Part shown: positions 6,884-15,593 of the stretch, piece after piece
Layout of the letters: every line of letters begins with the position of its first letter
Numbering within the stretch: the first letter of the stretch is position 1
Source: Prosthecobacter debontii
GTDB lineage: Bacteria > Verrucomicrobiota > Verrucomicrobiia > Verrucomicrobiales > Verrucomicrobiaceae
Reading direction: 5' to 3'
Length of the DNA stretch: 64,000 nucleotides
NCBI RefSeq assembly: GCF_900167535.1
Contig: NZ_FUYE01000016.1
Span: 62,001-126,000, forward strand
Translations under genes and position numbers: made by a program
Notes under the pieces: generated by a model
Database searches by the model: none
What the model was told of the DNA's origin: nothing
The model's input: only the letters and a program-made list of their open reading frames with translations

Positions 6884-7771
6884 ATGGTGACCCAGTCGCG
6901 AACCAAATCTCAGTTTGAGCGCATTGACATGCCGGAAGACTCTTCCTTTGCCTGGAAAGAGATCTCGGGGCGGCATTTCATGGCGCCGTTTCATCATCAC
7001 CCGGAGATCGAGCTGACGCTGATCACGGCGGGGTATGGGCAGCGTTTTGTGGGGAATACGGTGGAGCCGTTCCAGGCGGGGGATGTGGTGCTGCTGGGGC
7101 CGCACCTGCCGCATGCGTGGTTCAGTGACAGCCGCTGCCGGAAGTCCGAGGCCATCGTGGTGCAGTTTCACCCGGAGACGCTGGGCGGCGGGGTGCTGAA
7201 GGCACCGGAGCTGGAGGCGGTGCGGCAACTGCTGAAGGAGGCCGTGCAGGGCATCATCGTGCAGCGGGCGCTGGCGGGGGAGATGCTGCGGCGGCTGGGG
7301 GAGCTGAGCGGGCTGAGCCCGGTGCAGCGTCTGACGCTGCTGCTGGATGTACTGGAGCAGGTGGCCCGCGCCCCGGAGTCCACCGCACGGCGGCTGAAGG
7401 CGGCCATGCCTGAGGAGACGGTGTCTCTGGTGGACCGGAAGCGGCTGGATGAGGTGCTGCGCTACATCCATGCGCATCATCAGCAGGCGGTGACGCTGAC
7501 GGATGTGGCCAAGGTGGCGGGTCTGGGGCCGGAGTCCTTCAGCCGTTTCTTCCGTCGGCTCACCGGGCGCACCTTCATCGAGACGCTGATCCAGATCCGC
7601 CTAGCTAGTGCTCAGGCGCTGCTGCGGGAGAGCACGGACACCATCGCGGCGGTGGCCTATGCCTGTGGGTTTGAGGACTTGTCCAATTTCAATCGCCAGT
7701 TCCGCCGAGCCTATGGCATCACACCGAGTGAGGCACGGCGCCAGAGCCTGACGGGGCCGCTGGGGGGATAG
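6884..7771 (+). CDS. AraC-family transcriptional regulator
   Basis: The 295-residue protein has an N-terminal cupin-like sensor (FHHHPEIELTLI and GDVVLLGPHLPHAW, residues about 35-90) and a C-terminal pair of AraC helix-turn-helix motifs (TLTDVAKVAGLGPESFSRFF, then DTIAAVAYACGFEDLSNFNR, residues about 205-280). This is the usual layout of sugar-responsive AraC activators. It is divergent from the phosphatidyltransferase gene. The ATG at 6884 gives a normal family length; MPEDSS at 6929 is an alternative. The effector is unknown. No other sugar genes are adjacent. Confidence 0.88.
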   Translation: MVTQSRTKSQFERIDMPEDSSFAWKEISGRHFMAPFHHHPEIELTLITAGYGQRFVGNTVEPFQAGDVVLLGPHLPHAWFSDSRCRKSEAIVVQFHPETLGGGVLKAPELEAVRQLLKEAVQGIIVQRALAGEMLRRLGELSGLSPVQRLTLLLDVLEQVARAPESTARRLKAAMPEETVSLVDRKRLDEVLRYIHAHHQQAVTLTDVAKVAGLGPESFSRFFRRLTGRTFIETLIQIRLASAQALLRESTDTIAAVAYACGFEDLSNFNRQFRRAYGITPSEARRQSLTGPLGG

Positions 7772-7850
7772 AGCGCTGGAGAGGCCAAGGCGGGAGTGAA
7801 AACAAGCTCGTTGTTAGGCTGAGCTCATGGTTCCATCGTTGCGCACCAGC

Positions 7851-7876
7851 TTCCGGCTGAAGGCGGGGCTCCGAAC
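7851..7876. repeat. REP-like unit
   Basis: TTCCGGCTGAAGGCGG followed by GGCTCCGAAC is a close copy of the repeat at 2280-2303 with one change in the hairpin arm. It lies between the AraC gene and the coiled-coil gene, where transcription converges. Confidence 0.55.
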
Positions 7877-7922
7877 TTGGAATCCCGAATCAGTAACTCT
7901 GAATGGAGCCGACTGGGCGGGA

Positions 7923-8534
7923 TCAGGAGAGTTTACTCCGGATGGTCTGCAGGAGGCTCTTGGACTCTTTAGGAGCAGCTTCCTGAGCCGCTTTTTCGGC
8001 CATGGCTTTTTTGACGGGGACGGACTGATCGGTGGGATCGTTTTTCACAGCGGTTCCCACGGCGGCTTGGGTCACCCGTTTCATTTGGTCCTCAATTTGG
8101 GTAACGCGGGTGGCATTTTCTGTGACTAGCGGCAAGTCTTGGTCGATCCTTTGCTGGTTATCCCGGATGCGGCGCTGGAGCTCCGCCTCGCGCGCAGATC
8201 CTGGCACAGCGGTCGCCAGTTCTTCCTGAGCGAATTTCACATTGTCGCGACAGTCGTTGACCATCGCCGTCACCGCCTTGAGCCGATCAATGGCACGGTC
8301 CCGATCTTCCATCAGGGCAGGCAGGGTTTTGGTGAGCTCTTTGGCTTGGTCCAGTCGGTCCTTCACAATCGCTTGGACTTTGGCTTTTTCTTCTTTGGTC
8401 ATGCCATTGCAGAGTGGGTTTTCCACGCCGCAGGCGGCTTTGAGTTTACTGGAGGAGGGATTGAAGCTGCCGCTGCTGACCAGTTGCTTAGCGGCTTCTT
8501 GGGCGGCGAGTTCGATTTCTTGTGGAGTGGCCAT
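7923..8534 (-). CDS. Coiled-coil protein, tandem paralogue 2
   Basis: The 203-residue soluble protein has no signal peptide or membrane segment. It starts MATPQEIELAAQEAAKQL and is related to the upstream gene at 8608-9225, which starts MATPEQIETAAQ. Both share an A-C-x-V-x-NPL segment near residue 35-42 and an R-D-R-A-I-x-R segment near residues 80-85. The central region (about 60-155) is heptad-rich, with many E, Q, K and R residues, and is likely a coiled coil. The C terminus is lysine/serine rich. Function not recognised. The pair probably arose by tandem duplication and is co-transcribed (73-bp gap). Confidence 0.6.
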   Translation of the reverse strand: MATPQEIELAAQEAAKQLVSSGSFNPSSSKLKAACGVENPLCNGMTKEEKAKVQAIVKDRLDQAKELTKTLPALMEDRDRAIDRLKAVTAMVNDCRDNVKFAQEELATAVPGSAREAELQRRIRDNQQRIDQDLPLVTENATRVTQIEDQMKRVTQAAVGTAVKNDPTDQSVPVKKAMAEKAAQEAAPKESKSLLQTIRSKLS

Positions 8535-8602
8535 AACAGGTGTCTATTTGGCGACGGTTTCGGAAGTGTGACGAGATTTTGAAAAGGGTTCACATTTCCA
8601 GT

Positions 8603-8616
8603 CGGGCTCAAGCCCG
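8603..8616. repeat. Hairpin CGGGCT-CA-AGCCCG over the paralogue 1 stop codon
   Basis: A perfect 6-bp stem with a CA loop overlaps the end of the 8608-9225 gene. It resembles the core of the REP-like family (stem with a 2-nt loop) but the CTCCGA flank is absent. It may be a diverged copy or a local attenuator between the two paralogues. Confidence 0.4.
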
Positions 8617-9225
8617 CGACAGCTTGCTGGGAAAAGGCAGGAGGGGGCTCGGAGTGGCCTGCGGGGTGGCGGCGATGGCGGCTTTTTCGGCAAGGCCTGG
8701 ATTCACGGGGATGGAAGCATCCATGAGATTGCCCCTGATGGCGGCGGCGAAGGCGGACTGCGCGGTCTGCTGCATCTGGGCATCCAGCTTGGTGATCTCA
8801 CGCTCAAAGTGGGCTTCTTCCCGCCGTGTCTTGACGAGGCCCTGTTCGTTTTGCTGAATGCGGTCGGTGTAGTGCTGGACGAAGAGGGCATCCAGGCCGG
8901 TCTGGCGGAGCTGCTGACTGGCAAAGGCCTGGTCCATGAGGTGGTTCTTGGTCAGGTTACGGGCGGCATTCTGGCGGTTGATGGCGCGGTCACGTGCCTC
9001 TTTGAGTTCAGGCAGCATATGCGCGATCCGGCGCGCTTCCTGGAGGCGCCGGGTGACGGTGCGCTGTAGAAGGGCCCGTTCCTCATCGGAAAAACCGAGC
9101 GCGAGGGGATTGCCCACTTCACAGGCATCTTGGATGCGGTTGGAGGCATGATGAAAACAGCCCTGAGCGGTCAGCTCTGTCGCCACGAATTGGGCGGCTG
9201 TTTCGATTTGTTCGGGAGTTGCCAT
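8608..9225 (-). CDS. Coiled-coil protein, tandem paralogue 1
   Basis: The 205-residue soluble protein is homologous to the next gene downstream. Its start MATPEQIETAAQ, the AC-x-V-x-NPL motif near residue 35 and the RDRAINRQ motif near residue 81 are shared. The middle is charged and probably coiled coil; the last 25 residues are proline/serine rich. There is no signal peptide, so it should be cytoplasmic. No known family was recognised. The gene is in the same direction as uvrC, 111 bp downstream of it, but a stem-loop in between argues for separate expression. Confidence 0.6.
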   Translation of the reverse strand: MATPEQIETAAQFVATELTAQGCFHHASNRIQDACEVGNPLALGFSDEERALLQRTVTRRLQEARRIAHMLPELKEARDRAINRQNAARNLTKNHLMDQAFASQQLRQTGLDALFVQHYTDRIQQNEQGLVKTRREEAHFEREITKLDAQMQQTAQSAFAAAIRGNLMDASIPVNPGLAEKAAIAATPQATPSPLLPFPSKLSRA

Positions 9226-9264
9226 AGTATAGGTAATACCGTGTGGGCAAATCTCTGTAACAGA

Positions 9265-9313
9265 CTTTCGTCAGAACAGGCTGATTCGAACCATTTTGGG
9301 TTCCTGACGAAAG
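9265..9313. repeat. Stem-loop between uvrC and the paralogue pair
   Basis: CTTTCGTCAGAAC (9265-9277) pairs with GTTCCTGACGAAAG (9300-9313), apart from one extra base, around a 22-nt loop. It lies just after the uvrC stop and before the paralogue start, all on the minus strand. It may terminate uvrC transcripts, though no U-rich tail follows, or shape the leader of the paralogue gene. Confidence 0.45.
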
Positions 9314-9336
9314 AGGGGCTGCGGTGTAACCGCCCT

Positions 9337-10956
9337 TCACTCCGCACTGCTGCGGGAGGCGAGGAAGTCCACGATGGTGGCGGCTAGGGTCTGGCTGATG
9401 CCGGGGATCTCGGCGATCTGGGTGGCGCTGGCTTTACGCAGGCGGGTGACGGAGCCGAAGGCTTTCAGGAGGGCGGCTTTACGATTCTGACTGACGCCAG
9501 GGCAGTCATCGAGCAGGCTTTCCTCCACACGACGTCCGAGCAGGAGTTGGTGGTAGCCATTGGCCCAGCGGTGGGCTTCGTCACGAATGCGCTGGAGCAG
9601 CTTCAGAGCCCCCATCTCATGGGGCAGCACGAGCGGGTCGGGATCATGCGGGCGATAGATTTCCTCATGCTCTTTGGCCAAGCCGATGAGGGGGAGATCG
9701 GAGAGGCCGAGGCGCTGAAGTTCCTTCATGGCCATGCCGAGCTGGCCTTTGCCTCCGTCCACGATGACGAGGTCCGGCAGGCGGATGAACTTGGTTTTCT
9801 TACCCTTGCTTTCAGCGGGGGCAGGGGGCTCCTGGGTCTCCAGGCGGCGCATCATCTCCAGCGGGGTTTCCTGCGAGTAGTCGCCATCTTCCCCCATGAC
9901 CTCGCGGCCCTCCAGGAGGATGCGGGAGAAGCGGCGGCGGATCACCTCAGCCATGCTGATGAAGTCGTTTTGACCCGTGACGGCCCGGATGCGGTAGCGG
10001 CGGTAGTTGGCATTGTCCGGCACGCCGTCTTTAAACCTCACCATGCTGGCCACGCAGTGGGCGGTGCCGATGTTGGCGATGTCGAAGCACTCCATGACGA
10101 GCGGTGGCTTCTCCAAACCGAGAGCTTCCTGCAGTTCTTTGACATCCGCCATGGGGTCGATGGTGGAGATGACCTTGGCTCGTGCTCCGCGCTGGAAGGT
10201 GCGGGTGGGGCTGAAGGTCTTTTTCAGATCTTCCACCATGTCTCGGAGTTCGGCGGCTTTTTCGAAGTCCAGCTTCTGCGCCGCTTTCTGCATCTCTTCT
10301 TCGAGGAGGGAGATGAGGCTCTTGCTGCCTTTACCGTCCAGGTAGGCGCAGGCTTGCTCCATGAGAGCCCGATACTCGGTGATGCTGACGCGGCCGATGC
10401 AGGGGGCGGAGCAGTTTTTGATGATGTCGTTGGAGCAGTGCTTGTAGGTCTGCTCATCGGGCCGGATGGGCTGGCAGACGCGCAGGCCGAATTTCTTATT
10501 CAGCCAGTTCAGGGTGGTGCGCAGGGCTCCGGAGTGGGCAAAGGGGCCAAAGTAGCGGGCGCCGTCGTCGCGCTTTAACCGGGTGAGGGTGAAGCGGGGG
10601 AAGTCGTCCTGCAGGTTCACCCGCACCATGAGGAAGCGTTTATCGTCACGGAAGCTGATGTTGTATTTCGGGCGAAATTCTTTGATCAGCTTCCCCTCCA
10701 GGAGCAGGGCCTCGGGCTCGTTGCGGACTTGATGGATGTCGAAGTCCCAGATGCTGGCGATGAGGGCGCGGGTTTTCCGATCCACCAGCTTCGACCTCGC
10801 GGGGGTGAAGTAGTTGGAGAGGCGTTTGCGCAGATCACGCGCTTTTCCCACGTAGATGACGCTGTTGAGGCGGTCGCGCATGACATAGACGCCGGGCGTG
10901 TGGGGCACGTCACGGAGCTTCGCCATGAGGTCAGGTTTGGAGCGGGGATCTGGCAC
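9337..10956 (-). CDS. uvrC: Excinuclease ABC subunit C
   Basis: The 539-residue UvrC makes both incisions around bulky DNA lesions after UvrA/UvrB recognition. An N-terminal GIY-YIG nuclease (TPGVYVMRDRLNSVIYVGKA) is followed by a cysteine cluster (VCQPIRPDEQ, then HCSNDIIKNCSAPCIGR) of the type reported to hold an Fe-S cluster, a UVR helix pair (EEEMQKAAQKLDFEKAAELR) that binds UvrB, an RNase H-like nuclease (VMECFDIAN, then VIVDGGKGQL) and C-terminal helix-hairpin-helix DNA-binding motifs. It is somewhat shorter than the E. coli protein (610). The start is GTG at 10956; an internal ATG at 10926 (MAKLRDVPHTPGVY) is equally plausible. It is divergent from the YdeP-like gene. Confidence 0.95.
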   Translation of the reverse strand: MPDPRSKPDLMAKLRDVPHTPGVYVMRDRLNSVIYVGKARDLRKRLSNYFTPARSKLVDRKTRALIASIWDFDIHQVRNEPEALLLEGKLIKEFRPKYNISFRDDKRFLMVRVNLQDDFPRFTLTRLKRDDGARYFGPFAHSGALRTTLNWLNKKFGLRVCQPIRPDEQTYKHCSNDIIKNCSAPCIGRVSITEYRALMEQACAYLDGKGSKSLISLLEEEMQKAAQKLDFEKAAELRDMVEDLKKTFSPTRTFQRGARAKVISTIDPMADVKELQEALGLEKPPLVMECFDIANIGTAHCVASMVRFKDGVPDNANYRRYRIRAVTGQNDFISMAEVIRRRFSRILLEGREVMGEDGDYSQETPLEMMRRLETQEPPAPAESKGKKTKFIRLPDLVIVDGGKGQLGMAMKELQRLGLSDLPLIGLAKEHEEIYRPHDPDPLVLPHEMGALKLLQRIRDEAHRWANGYHQLLLGRRVEESLLDDCPGVSQNRKAALLKAFGSVTRLRKASATQIAEIPGISQTLAATIVDFLASRSSAE

Positions 10957-11094
10957 AGGAATAAGATGAACGTCCCTCAGGCGGGCGCAAGATGCGGGCA
11001 GCGGAGGATTCTTTTATCCGCGACGTGCTGAATTGTCTTGTGCGGTTGGCTTGCATTTGGGCGTAATTAGATTTGCTTGCCCACCCCACCAACC

Positions 11095-13374
11095 ATGTCT
11101 GCGCCCATCATCCCTGCCCAGCCGCCGGAAAAGCTCACCGGCATCCAAGTCGGTAAGACGAAGCTTTCCGCAGCCGGGGTGCCTGCGGTGGCCAATTCCC
11201 TGAAGCATGTCTATGGCAACAGCGGGCTGCTGCGCGGCACGGCGGCCATGCTGAAGCTGAATCAGATGGGCGGCTTTGACTGCCCGAGCTGTGCTTGGCC
11301 AGACCCGGATGACCATCGCAGTGCCTTCGAGTTCTGTGAGAACGGGGCCAAGGCGATCGCTTCCGAGACGACCAAGAAGCGGGTGACACCGGATTTCTTT
11401 GCCGATAACAGTGTGGCGGAGCTGGCCGAGTGGAGTGACTACGAGATGGATCAGGCCGGGCGCATCACGCAGCCCGTGGTGCTGCGTGAGGGGGCCTCTC
11501 ACTATGAGGAGATCTCCTGGGACGATGCCTTTCAACTCATCGCGCATGAGCTGAATGCCCTAGCCTCCCCAGATGAGGCGGTGTTTTACACCTCCGGTCG
11601 TGCCACCAATGAGGCGGCGTTTTTGTATCAGCTTTTCGTCCGTCAATTCGGCACCAACAACCTGCCGGACTGCTCCAACATGTGCCATGAGTCCAGCGGC
11701 GCGGCTTTGAATCAAAGCATCGGCGTGGGGAAGGGGACTGTGACGCTCAAGGACCTGGAGACGGCGGAGACGGTCCTGATCATGGGGCAGAACCCCGGCA
11801 CGAATCACCCGCGCATGCTGAGCAGCCTGCAAAAGGCGGTGGAAAATGGAGCCACGATCATCGCGGTGAACCCCATGAAGGAAGCGGGTCTCACCGGCTT
11901 CATGCATCCTCAGCAGATGAAGGGCATGCTGGGCAGGGCGACTCCGCTGGCCAAGCATTTCCTCCAGGTGAAGCTGAATGGCGACCAGGCTCTGCTGAAG
12001 GGCATCGCCAAAACGCTGGTGGAGGATGGCACGCTGGATCAGGCCTTCATCAAGGAGCACACCCACGGTTTTGAAGCCTACCTCCAGCATCTAGTCGGGC
12101 TGAACTGGGCTGACCTGGAAAACCTGAGCGGTATCTCCCAGGCGGACATGCAGATGGTGGCCCGCCAATGTGCCAGTGGGGATCGCAAACTGATCACCTG
12201 CTGGGCCATGGGCCTGACCCAGCATAAGAACGCGGTGGCGACGATCCAGGAAGTGGTGAATATCCACCTGCTGCTGGGTGCCCTCGGCCGTGAGAGCGCC
12301 GGGGTCTGCCCCGTGCGTGGTCACAGCAATGTGCAGGGAGACCGCACCATGGGCATCTTTGAAAAGATGCCGGAGTGGTTCATGGATAACCTGGACCGGG
12401 TCTTCGAATTCAAATCCCCTCGCCATCATGGCTGGGATGTGGTGGCCGCCATCAAGGCCATGCATGAAGGGCGCGGCAAGGTGTTCTATGCTCTGGGGGG
12501 CAATTTCCTCCAGGCCACGCCGGATACGGAATACACCGCCGAGGCGCTGCGCCGCTGCAACCTCACCGTGCACATCTGCACGAAGCTGAACCGCAGTCAC
12601 TTGGTCACAGGCCGCACCGGGCTGATTCTGCCTTGCCTGGGCCGCAGTGAATGGGAGGAAGGGGGAGATCTCACGCAGTTTTGCTCGGTGGAAAACAGCA
12701 TGAGCGTCGTGCATGCCTCCCATGGCACTCTGGAGCCTGCTTCACCCCACCTGCTCAGTGAGCCCGCCATCATCGCCCGCACCGCTGCCGCCACACTGGG
12801 GGATCGCTCGAAGGTGAATTGGCTGGAGCTGGCCAGCAATTACGACCTGATCCGTGACCTCATCGAAAAAGTCATCCCTGGCTTTGAAAACTTCAATGAT
12901 CGGGTGCGTCAACCGGGCGGCTTTTACCTGCCCAGCACCGTGCGCGAGCGCGTCTGGAAGACCCGCACCGGTAAAGCGGAATTCAACACGCATGCTCTGG
13001 ATATCCTGGTGCCAGGACAGGGGCAACTGGTGCTCCAGACCTTCCGCAGCCACGATCAATTCAACACCACCGTGTATGGCCTGAATGACCGTTACCGGGG
13101 CATCGGCAATGAACGCCGCATCATCTTCATGAATCCGCAGGATATGAAGGACCGCGAGATCGGGCCGCTGGAGCCTGTGGATCTGACCAGCCACTTCCGT
13201 GGAGAAACCCGCCATGCCCATGGTTTCCTGGCCATTCCTTATGACCAGCCCGCAGGAAGTTGTGCAGCCTATTTCCCTGAAGCAAACGTTTTAGTTCCGA
13301 TCGATAGCTACGCGGATGTCAGCCTGACGCCGACCTCCAAGAGCGTATTGATCACCGTCAAACCCTCCGTTTAA
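11095..13374 (+). CDS. FdhF/YdeP-type molybdopterin oxidoreductase
   Basis: The 759-residue molybdoenzyme resembles E. coli YdeP and the formate dehydrogenase alpha family. A short Cys motif near the N terminus (FDCPSC at 62-66, then C81) has three cysteines where [4Fe-4S] members have four. The active-site region is DCSNMCHESSG (C193, C197). The MGD-binding segments (GQNPGTNHPRM, then GHSNVQGDRTMG) are recognisable, and the C-terminal domain (FNTTVYGLNDRYRG) fits the family. No Tat signal is present, so it is cytoplasmic. The natural substrate of YdeP proteins is not settled; acid resistance and formate-like roles have been proposed. The ATG at 11095 is chosen over an upstream TTG at 11077. 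The next gene starts 24 bp after its stop, so they may be co-transcribed. Confidence 0.85.
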   Translation: MSAPIIPAQPPEKLTGIQVGKTKLSAAGVPAVANSLKHVYGNSGLLRGTAAMLKLNQMGGFDCPSCAWPDPDDHRSAFEFCENGAKAIASETTKKRVTPDFFADNSVAELAEWSDYEMDQAGRITQPVVLREGASHYEEISWDDAFQLIAHELNALASPDEAVFYTSGRATNEAAFLYQLFVRQFGTNNLPDCSNMCHESSGAALNQSIGVGKGTVTLKDLETAETVLIMGQNPGTNHPRMLSSLQKAVENGATIIAVNPMKEAGLTGFMHPQQMKGMLGRATPLAKHFLQVKLNGDQALLKGIAKTLVEDGTLDQAFIKEHTHGFEAYLQHLVGLNWADLENLSGISQADMQMVARQCASGDRKLITCWAMGLTQHKNAVATIQEVVNIHLLLGALGRESAGVCPVRGHSNVQGDRTMGIFEKMPEWFMDNLDRVFEFKSPRHHGWDVVAAIKAMHEGRGKVFYALGGNFLQATPDTEYTAEALRRCNLTVHICTKLNRSHLVTGRTGLILPCLGRSEWEEGGDLTQFCSVENSMSVVHASHGTLEPASPHLLSEPAIIARTAAATLGDRSKVNWLELASNYDLIRDLIEKVIPGFENFNDRVRQPGGFYLPSTVRERVWKTRTGKAEFNTHALDILVPGQGQLVLQTFRSHDQFNTTVYGLNDRYRGIGNERRIIFMNPQDMKDREIGPLEPVDLTSHFRGETRHAHGFLAIPYDQPAGSCAAYFPEANVLVPIDSYADVSLTPTSKSVLITVKPSV

Positions 13375-13398
13375 GCTCTTCTTGCCCCTTTTTTTGCT

Positions 13399-14172
13399 AT
13401 GAAACGTGCCCTGTTCGCCGCTTGCCTTTTTGCCACCTCCCTCGCCAGTGCCGCCATCGTGGAGAAGGCGGTGGAATACAAAGCCGGAGATGTGCAGTGT
13501 GAGGGCTGGCAGGCCTATGATGATGCCAGCGATGCCAAGCGCCCTTCGGTGCTGATCGTTCACCAATGGACGGGCGTCAGCGATAATGAAAAGATGCGCG
13601 CGCGCATGCTGGCAGAGCTCGGTTACAATGTCTTCGTGGCCGATGTCTATGGCAAAGGCATCCGCCCCCAACCTCCCGAGTCCGGGAAGGAAGCGGGCAA
13701 ATACAAATCCAACCGTCCCCTGCTGCGTGAGCGTGTGAAGGCGGGGTTAGCCGTGCTGAGCAAAGATGCCCGCACCGATACGGCGAAGATCGCCTGCATC
13801 GGCTACTGCTTCGGCGGCACCGCCGCTATTGAGCTGGGCCGCAGTGGTGCCCCTGTGAAGGGCATCGTCAGCTTCCACGGCGGGCTGGACTCCCCCACGC
13901 CTGCGGACGGGAAGAAGATCAAAGGGAAAGTCCTGGCCCTCCATGGTGCCGATGACCCCTTTGTGCCTGCCAAGGATCTGGCCGCCTTTGAGCAAGAGAT
14001 GAAGGACTCTGGGGTGGATTACAAACTCGTCCAGTATCCGGGTGCCGTGCATAGTTTCACTCAAGTGAGCGCCGGGAATGACAACTCCAAAGGAGCCGCG
14101 TATAATGAAGCCGCCGATAAAGCCTCCTGGGAGGAAATGAAGGCCTTCTTCAAGAGAATCTTCGCCGACTGA
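13399..14172 (+). CDS. Secreted dienelactone hydrolase-family protein
   Basis: The 257-residue alpha/beta hydrolase has a cleavable signal peptide (MKRALFAACLFATSLASA). The catalytic triad of dienelactone hydrolases is visible: Cys137 in GYCFGG, Asp186 in HGADDPFVP and His218 in GAVHSFT. Family members hydrolyse lactones or esters. Export to the periplasm or surface suggests action on environmental substrates; the exact substrate cannot be read from sequence. It follows the YdeP-like gene by 24 bp and precedes the TraB-like gene by 6 bp, so the three probably form one transcription unit. Confidence 0.88.
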   Translation: MKRALFAACLFATSLASAAIVEKAVEYKAGDVQCEGWQAYDDASDAKRPSVLIVHQWTGVSDNEKMRARMLAELGYNVFVADVYGKGIRPQPPESGKEAGKYKSNRPLLRERVKAGLAVLSKDARTDTAKIACIGYCFGGTAAIELGRSGAPVKGIVSFHGGLDSPTPADGKKIKGKVLALHGADDPFVPAKDLAAFEQEMKDSGVDYKLVQYPGAVHSFTQVSAGNDNSKGAAYNEAADKASWEEMKAFFKRIFAD

Positions 14173-14178
14173 TCGATC

Positions 14179-15075
14179 ATGAAAGCACCGCGAGTCATCC
14201 TGATGCTGGTCGCGGTGCTGACAGCACCTCTCCACAGTGCTGAGCCTGCTCCGCCGACACCCGCACCGGTAGCCATTAAGCCGGTCGAGCAGGGAACCGA
14301 TTTCCTCCGCTTTGTGGAAGGCGATGACAAGGATGTGCTGCAAACGGCCATTGTCCGTTATGTCTCTCCGGCAGGCGTGCCGGTGGACCTCGTGGGGGCT
14401 GTTCACATCGCCGATAAGGCCTACTTCGACGCCCTGAACGCCCGGTTTAAAACCTATGACGCCGTGCTCTATGAACTGGTCGGGCGTCCCATTGAGGAGC
14501 GAGACACCCTGAAGCCAGGAGACGGCTCGGAAAAGCTCCAGTGGCTGGGCCAAGTGCAAGAAATGATGCGCAATACCTTGAAGCTGGAAAGCCAGCTCCA
14601 ATGCATCGATTACAAAGCAGCCAACTTTGTTCATGCTGACATGAGCCTGGAAGGATTCTTCGATGCGCAGGACCAGAAGAAAGAGACCTTTCTCACCCTA
14701 TGGGTCAAAGCCATGCAAGCCCAGAGCGGTCTTCAGCGTGACCATGAGCAACCGAGCATGCTGGAACTCATCATGATCCTGCGTCAGGAAGACAGCTCCA
14801 CGGAATTGAAACGCCTTGTCGGTCGTGAGTTCGACAGCATGGAAAAGCTCATCACAGGCATCGAGAGCACCGGCAGCACCAGCATCATCGGTGAGCGCAA
14901 CAAGCACGCTCTCTCCGTGATGGAACGTGAGATCCAAGCCGGTAAAAAGAGGCTGGCCATCTTCTATGGCGCGGCCCATCTGCCCGATATGGAGCAGCGC
15001 CTGATCCAGTGTGGTTTCAAGCTTCAGAATGTCGATTGGGTCACCGCCTGGAATCTGCCGTGGTCGGAGGAGTGA
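14179..15075 (+). CDS. TraB/GumN-like secreted protein
   Basis: The 298-residue protein begins with a signal peptide (MKAPRVILMLVAVLTAPLHS). The first conserved block, VDLVGAVHIADKAYFDAL, contains the GxxH of TraB/PrgY/GumN proteins. The later ERNKHAL and IFYGAAHLPDMEQRL segments match the second and third blocks of that superfamily, which is related to the Tiki metalloproteases. Membership in the superfamily is fairly secure; peptidase activity is inferred, since bacterial members have rarely been tested. It lies 6 bp after the dienelactone hydrolase gene and converges with the hypothetical gene at 15099. Confidence 0.7.
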   Translation: MKAPRVILMLVAVLTAPLHSAEPAPPTPAPVAIKPVEQGTDFLRFVEGDDKDVLQTAIVRYVSPAGVPVDLVGAVHIADKAYFDALNARFKTYDAVLYELVGRPIEERDTLKPGDGSEKLQWLGQVQEMMRNTLKLESQLQCIDYKAANFVHADMSLEGFFDAQDQKKETFLTLWVKAMQAQSGLQRDHEQPSMLELIMILRQEDSSTELKRLVGREFDSMEKLITGIESTGSTSIIGERNKHALSVMEREIQAGKKRLAIFYGAAHLPDMEQRLIQCGFKLQNVDWVTAWNLPWSEE

Positions 15076-15098
15076 GTCTGACGAAAAAGAAGGCAGCG

Positions 15099-15593
15099 TT
15101 AGCGGCCTGGAGCCTCCCAGGTATCGAGAGGCTTCATCGCCTCACCTACTGCGTGGAGTTCCTGAAACCAAGCCTGCATGGAATCCAGATGGGCGGCTTC
15201 CAAAAAGGCTTCATTCACGGACTTGGGACTCAGAACCAGGAGCCAGAGATCACCGTGGAGAGTTTGAAACTGGATCGCCCCTTTCGAAGCGTCCGTCACG
15301 ATCGCAACCTCAACTCTTTCAGACGAGTCTCTCTGTCCGAGTGACCAATAGCTCAGACCGCGCATGATCCGACCTCTGGTGCGGGTCAAAGCACTGTGAA
15401 ACTCCACCGGGTAGCCCGCTCGGCCCACGGACTTGGAGAGGAGAAGGCAGACGTGAAAAAACTCCACGGCATCATAGCTCGGTCCAGGCGAGTCCTTGGC
15501 CTTGGTCGGAGTCTCTGCCAAGACCCATGATATCAAGATGAGGAGAGGGAGCCATGCGTAGCGGGTGAGGCGAGTCTGCGTTTTCATGTCCAT
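15099..15593 (-). CDS. Hypothetical exported protein
   Basis: The 164-residue protein carries an N-terminal signal-like stretch (LTRYAWLPLLILISWVLAE) and then a soluble domain with no recognised family. The frame stays open upstream, and a second candidate start at 15698 (MKRIFSSVLAFLLLGLRC) also looks like a lipoprotein signal. So either the longer form is the true one with two hydrophobic segments, or one start is spurious. The shorter form is given. It converges with the TraB-like gene and lies left of the tRNA. Function unknown. Confidence 0.5.
   Translation of the reverse strand: MDMKTQTRLTRYAWLPLLILISWVLAETPTKAKDSPGPSYDAVEFFHVCLLLSKSVGRAGYPVEFHSALTRTRGRIMRGLSYWSLGQRDSSERVEVAIVTDASKGAIQFQTLHGDLWLLVLSPKSVNEAFLEAAHLDSMQAWFQELHAVGEAMKPLDTWEAPGR

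Noticed and set aside
9547-10578. Long plus-strand open frame opposite uvrC
   Set aside because: It is a shadow of the strongly supported uvrC frame; its residues show no domain pattern and are rich in Ala, Gly and Val from GC-rich antisense codons.
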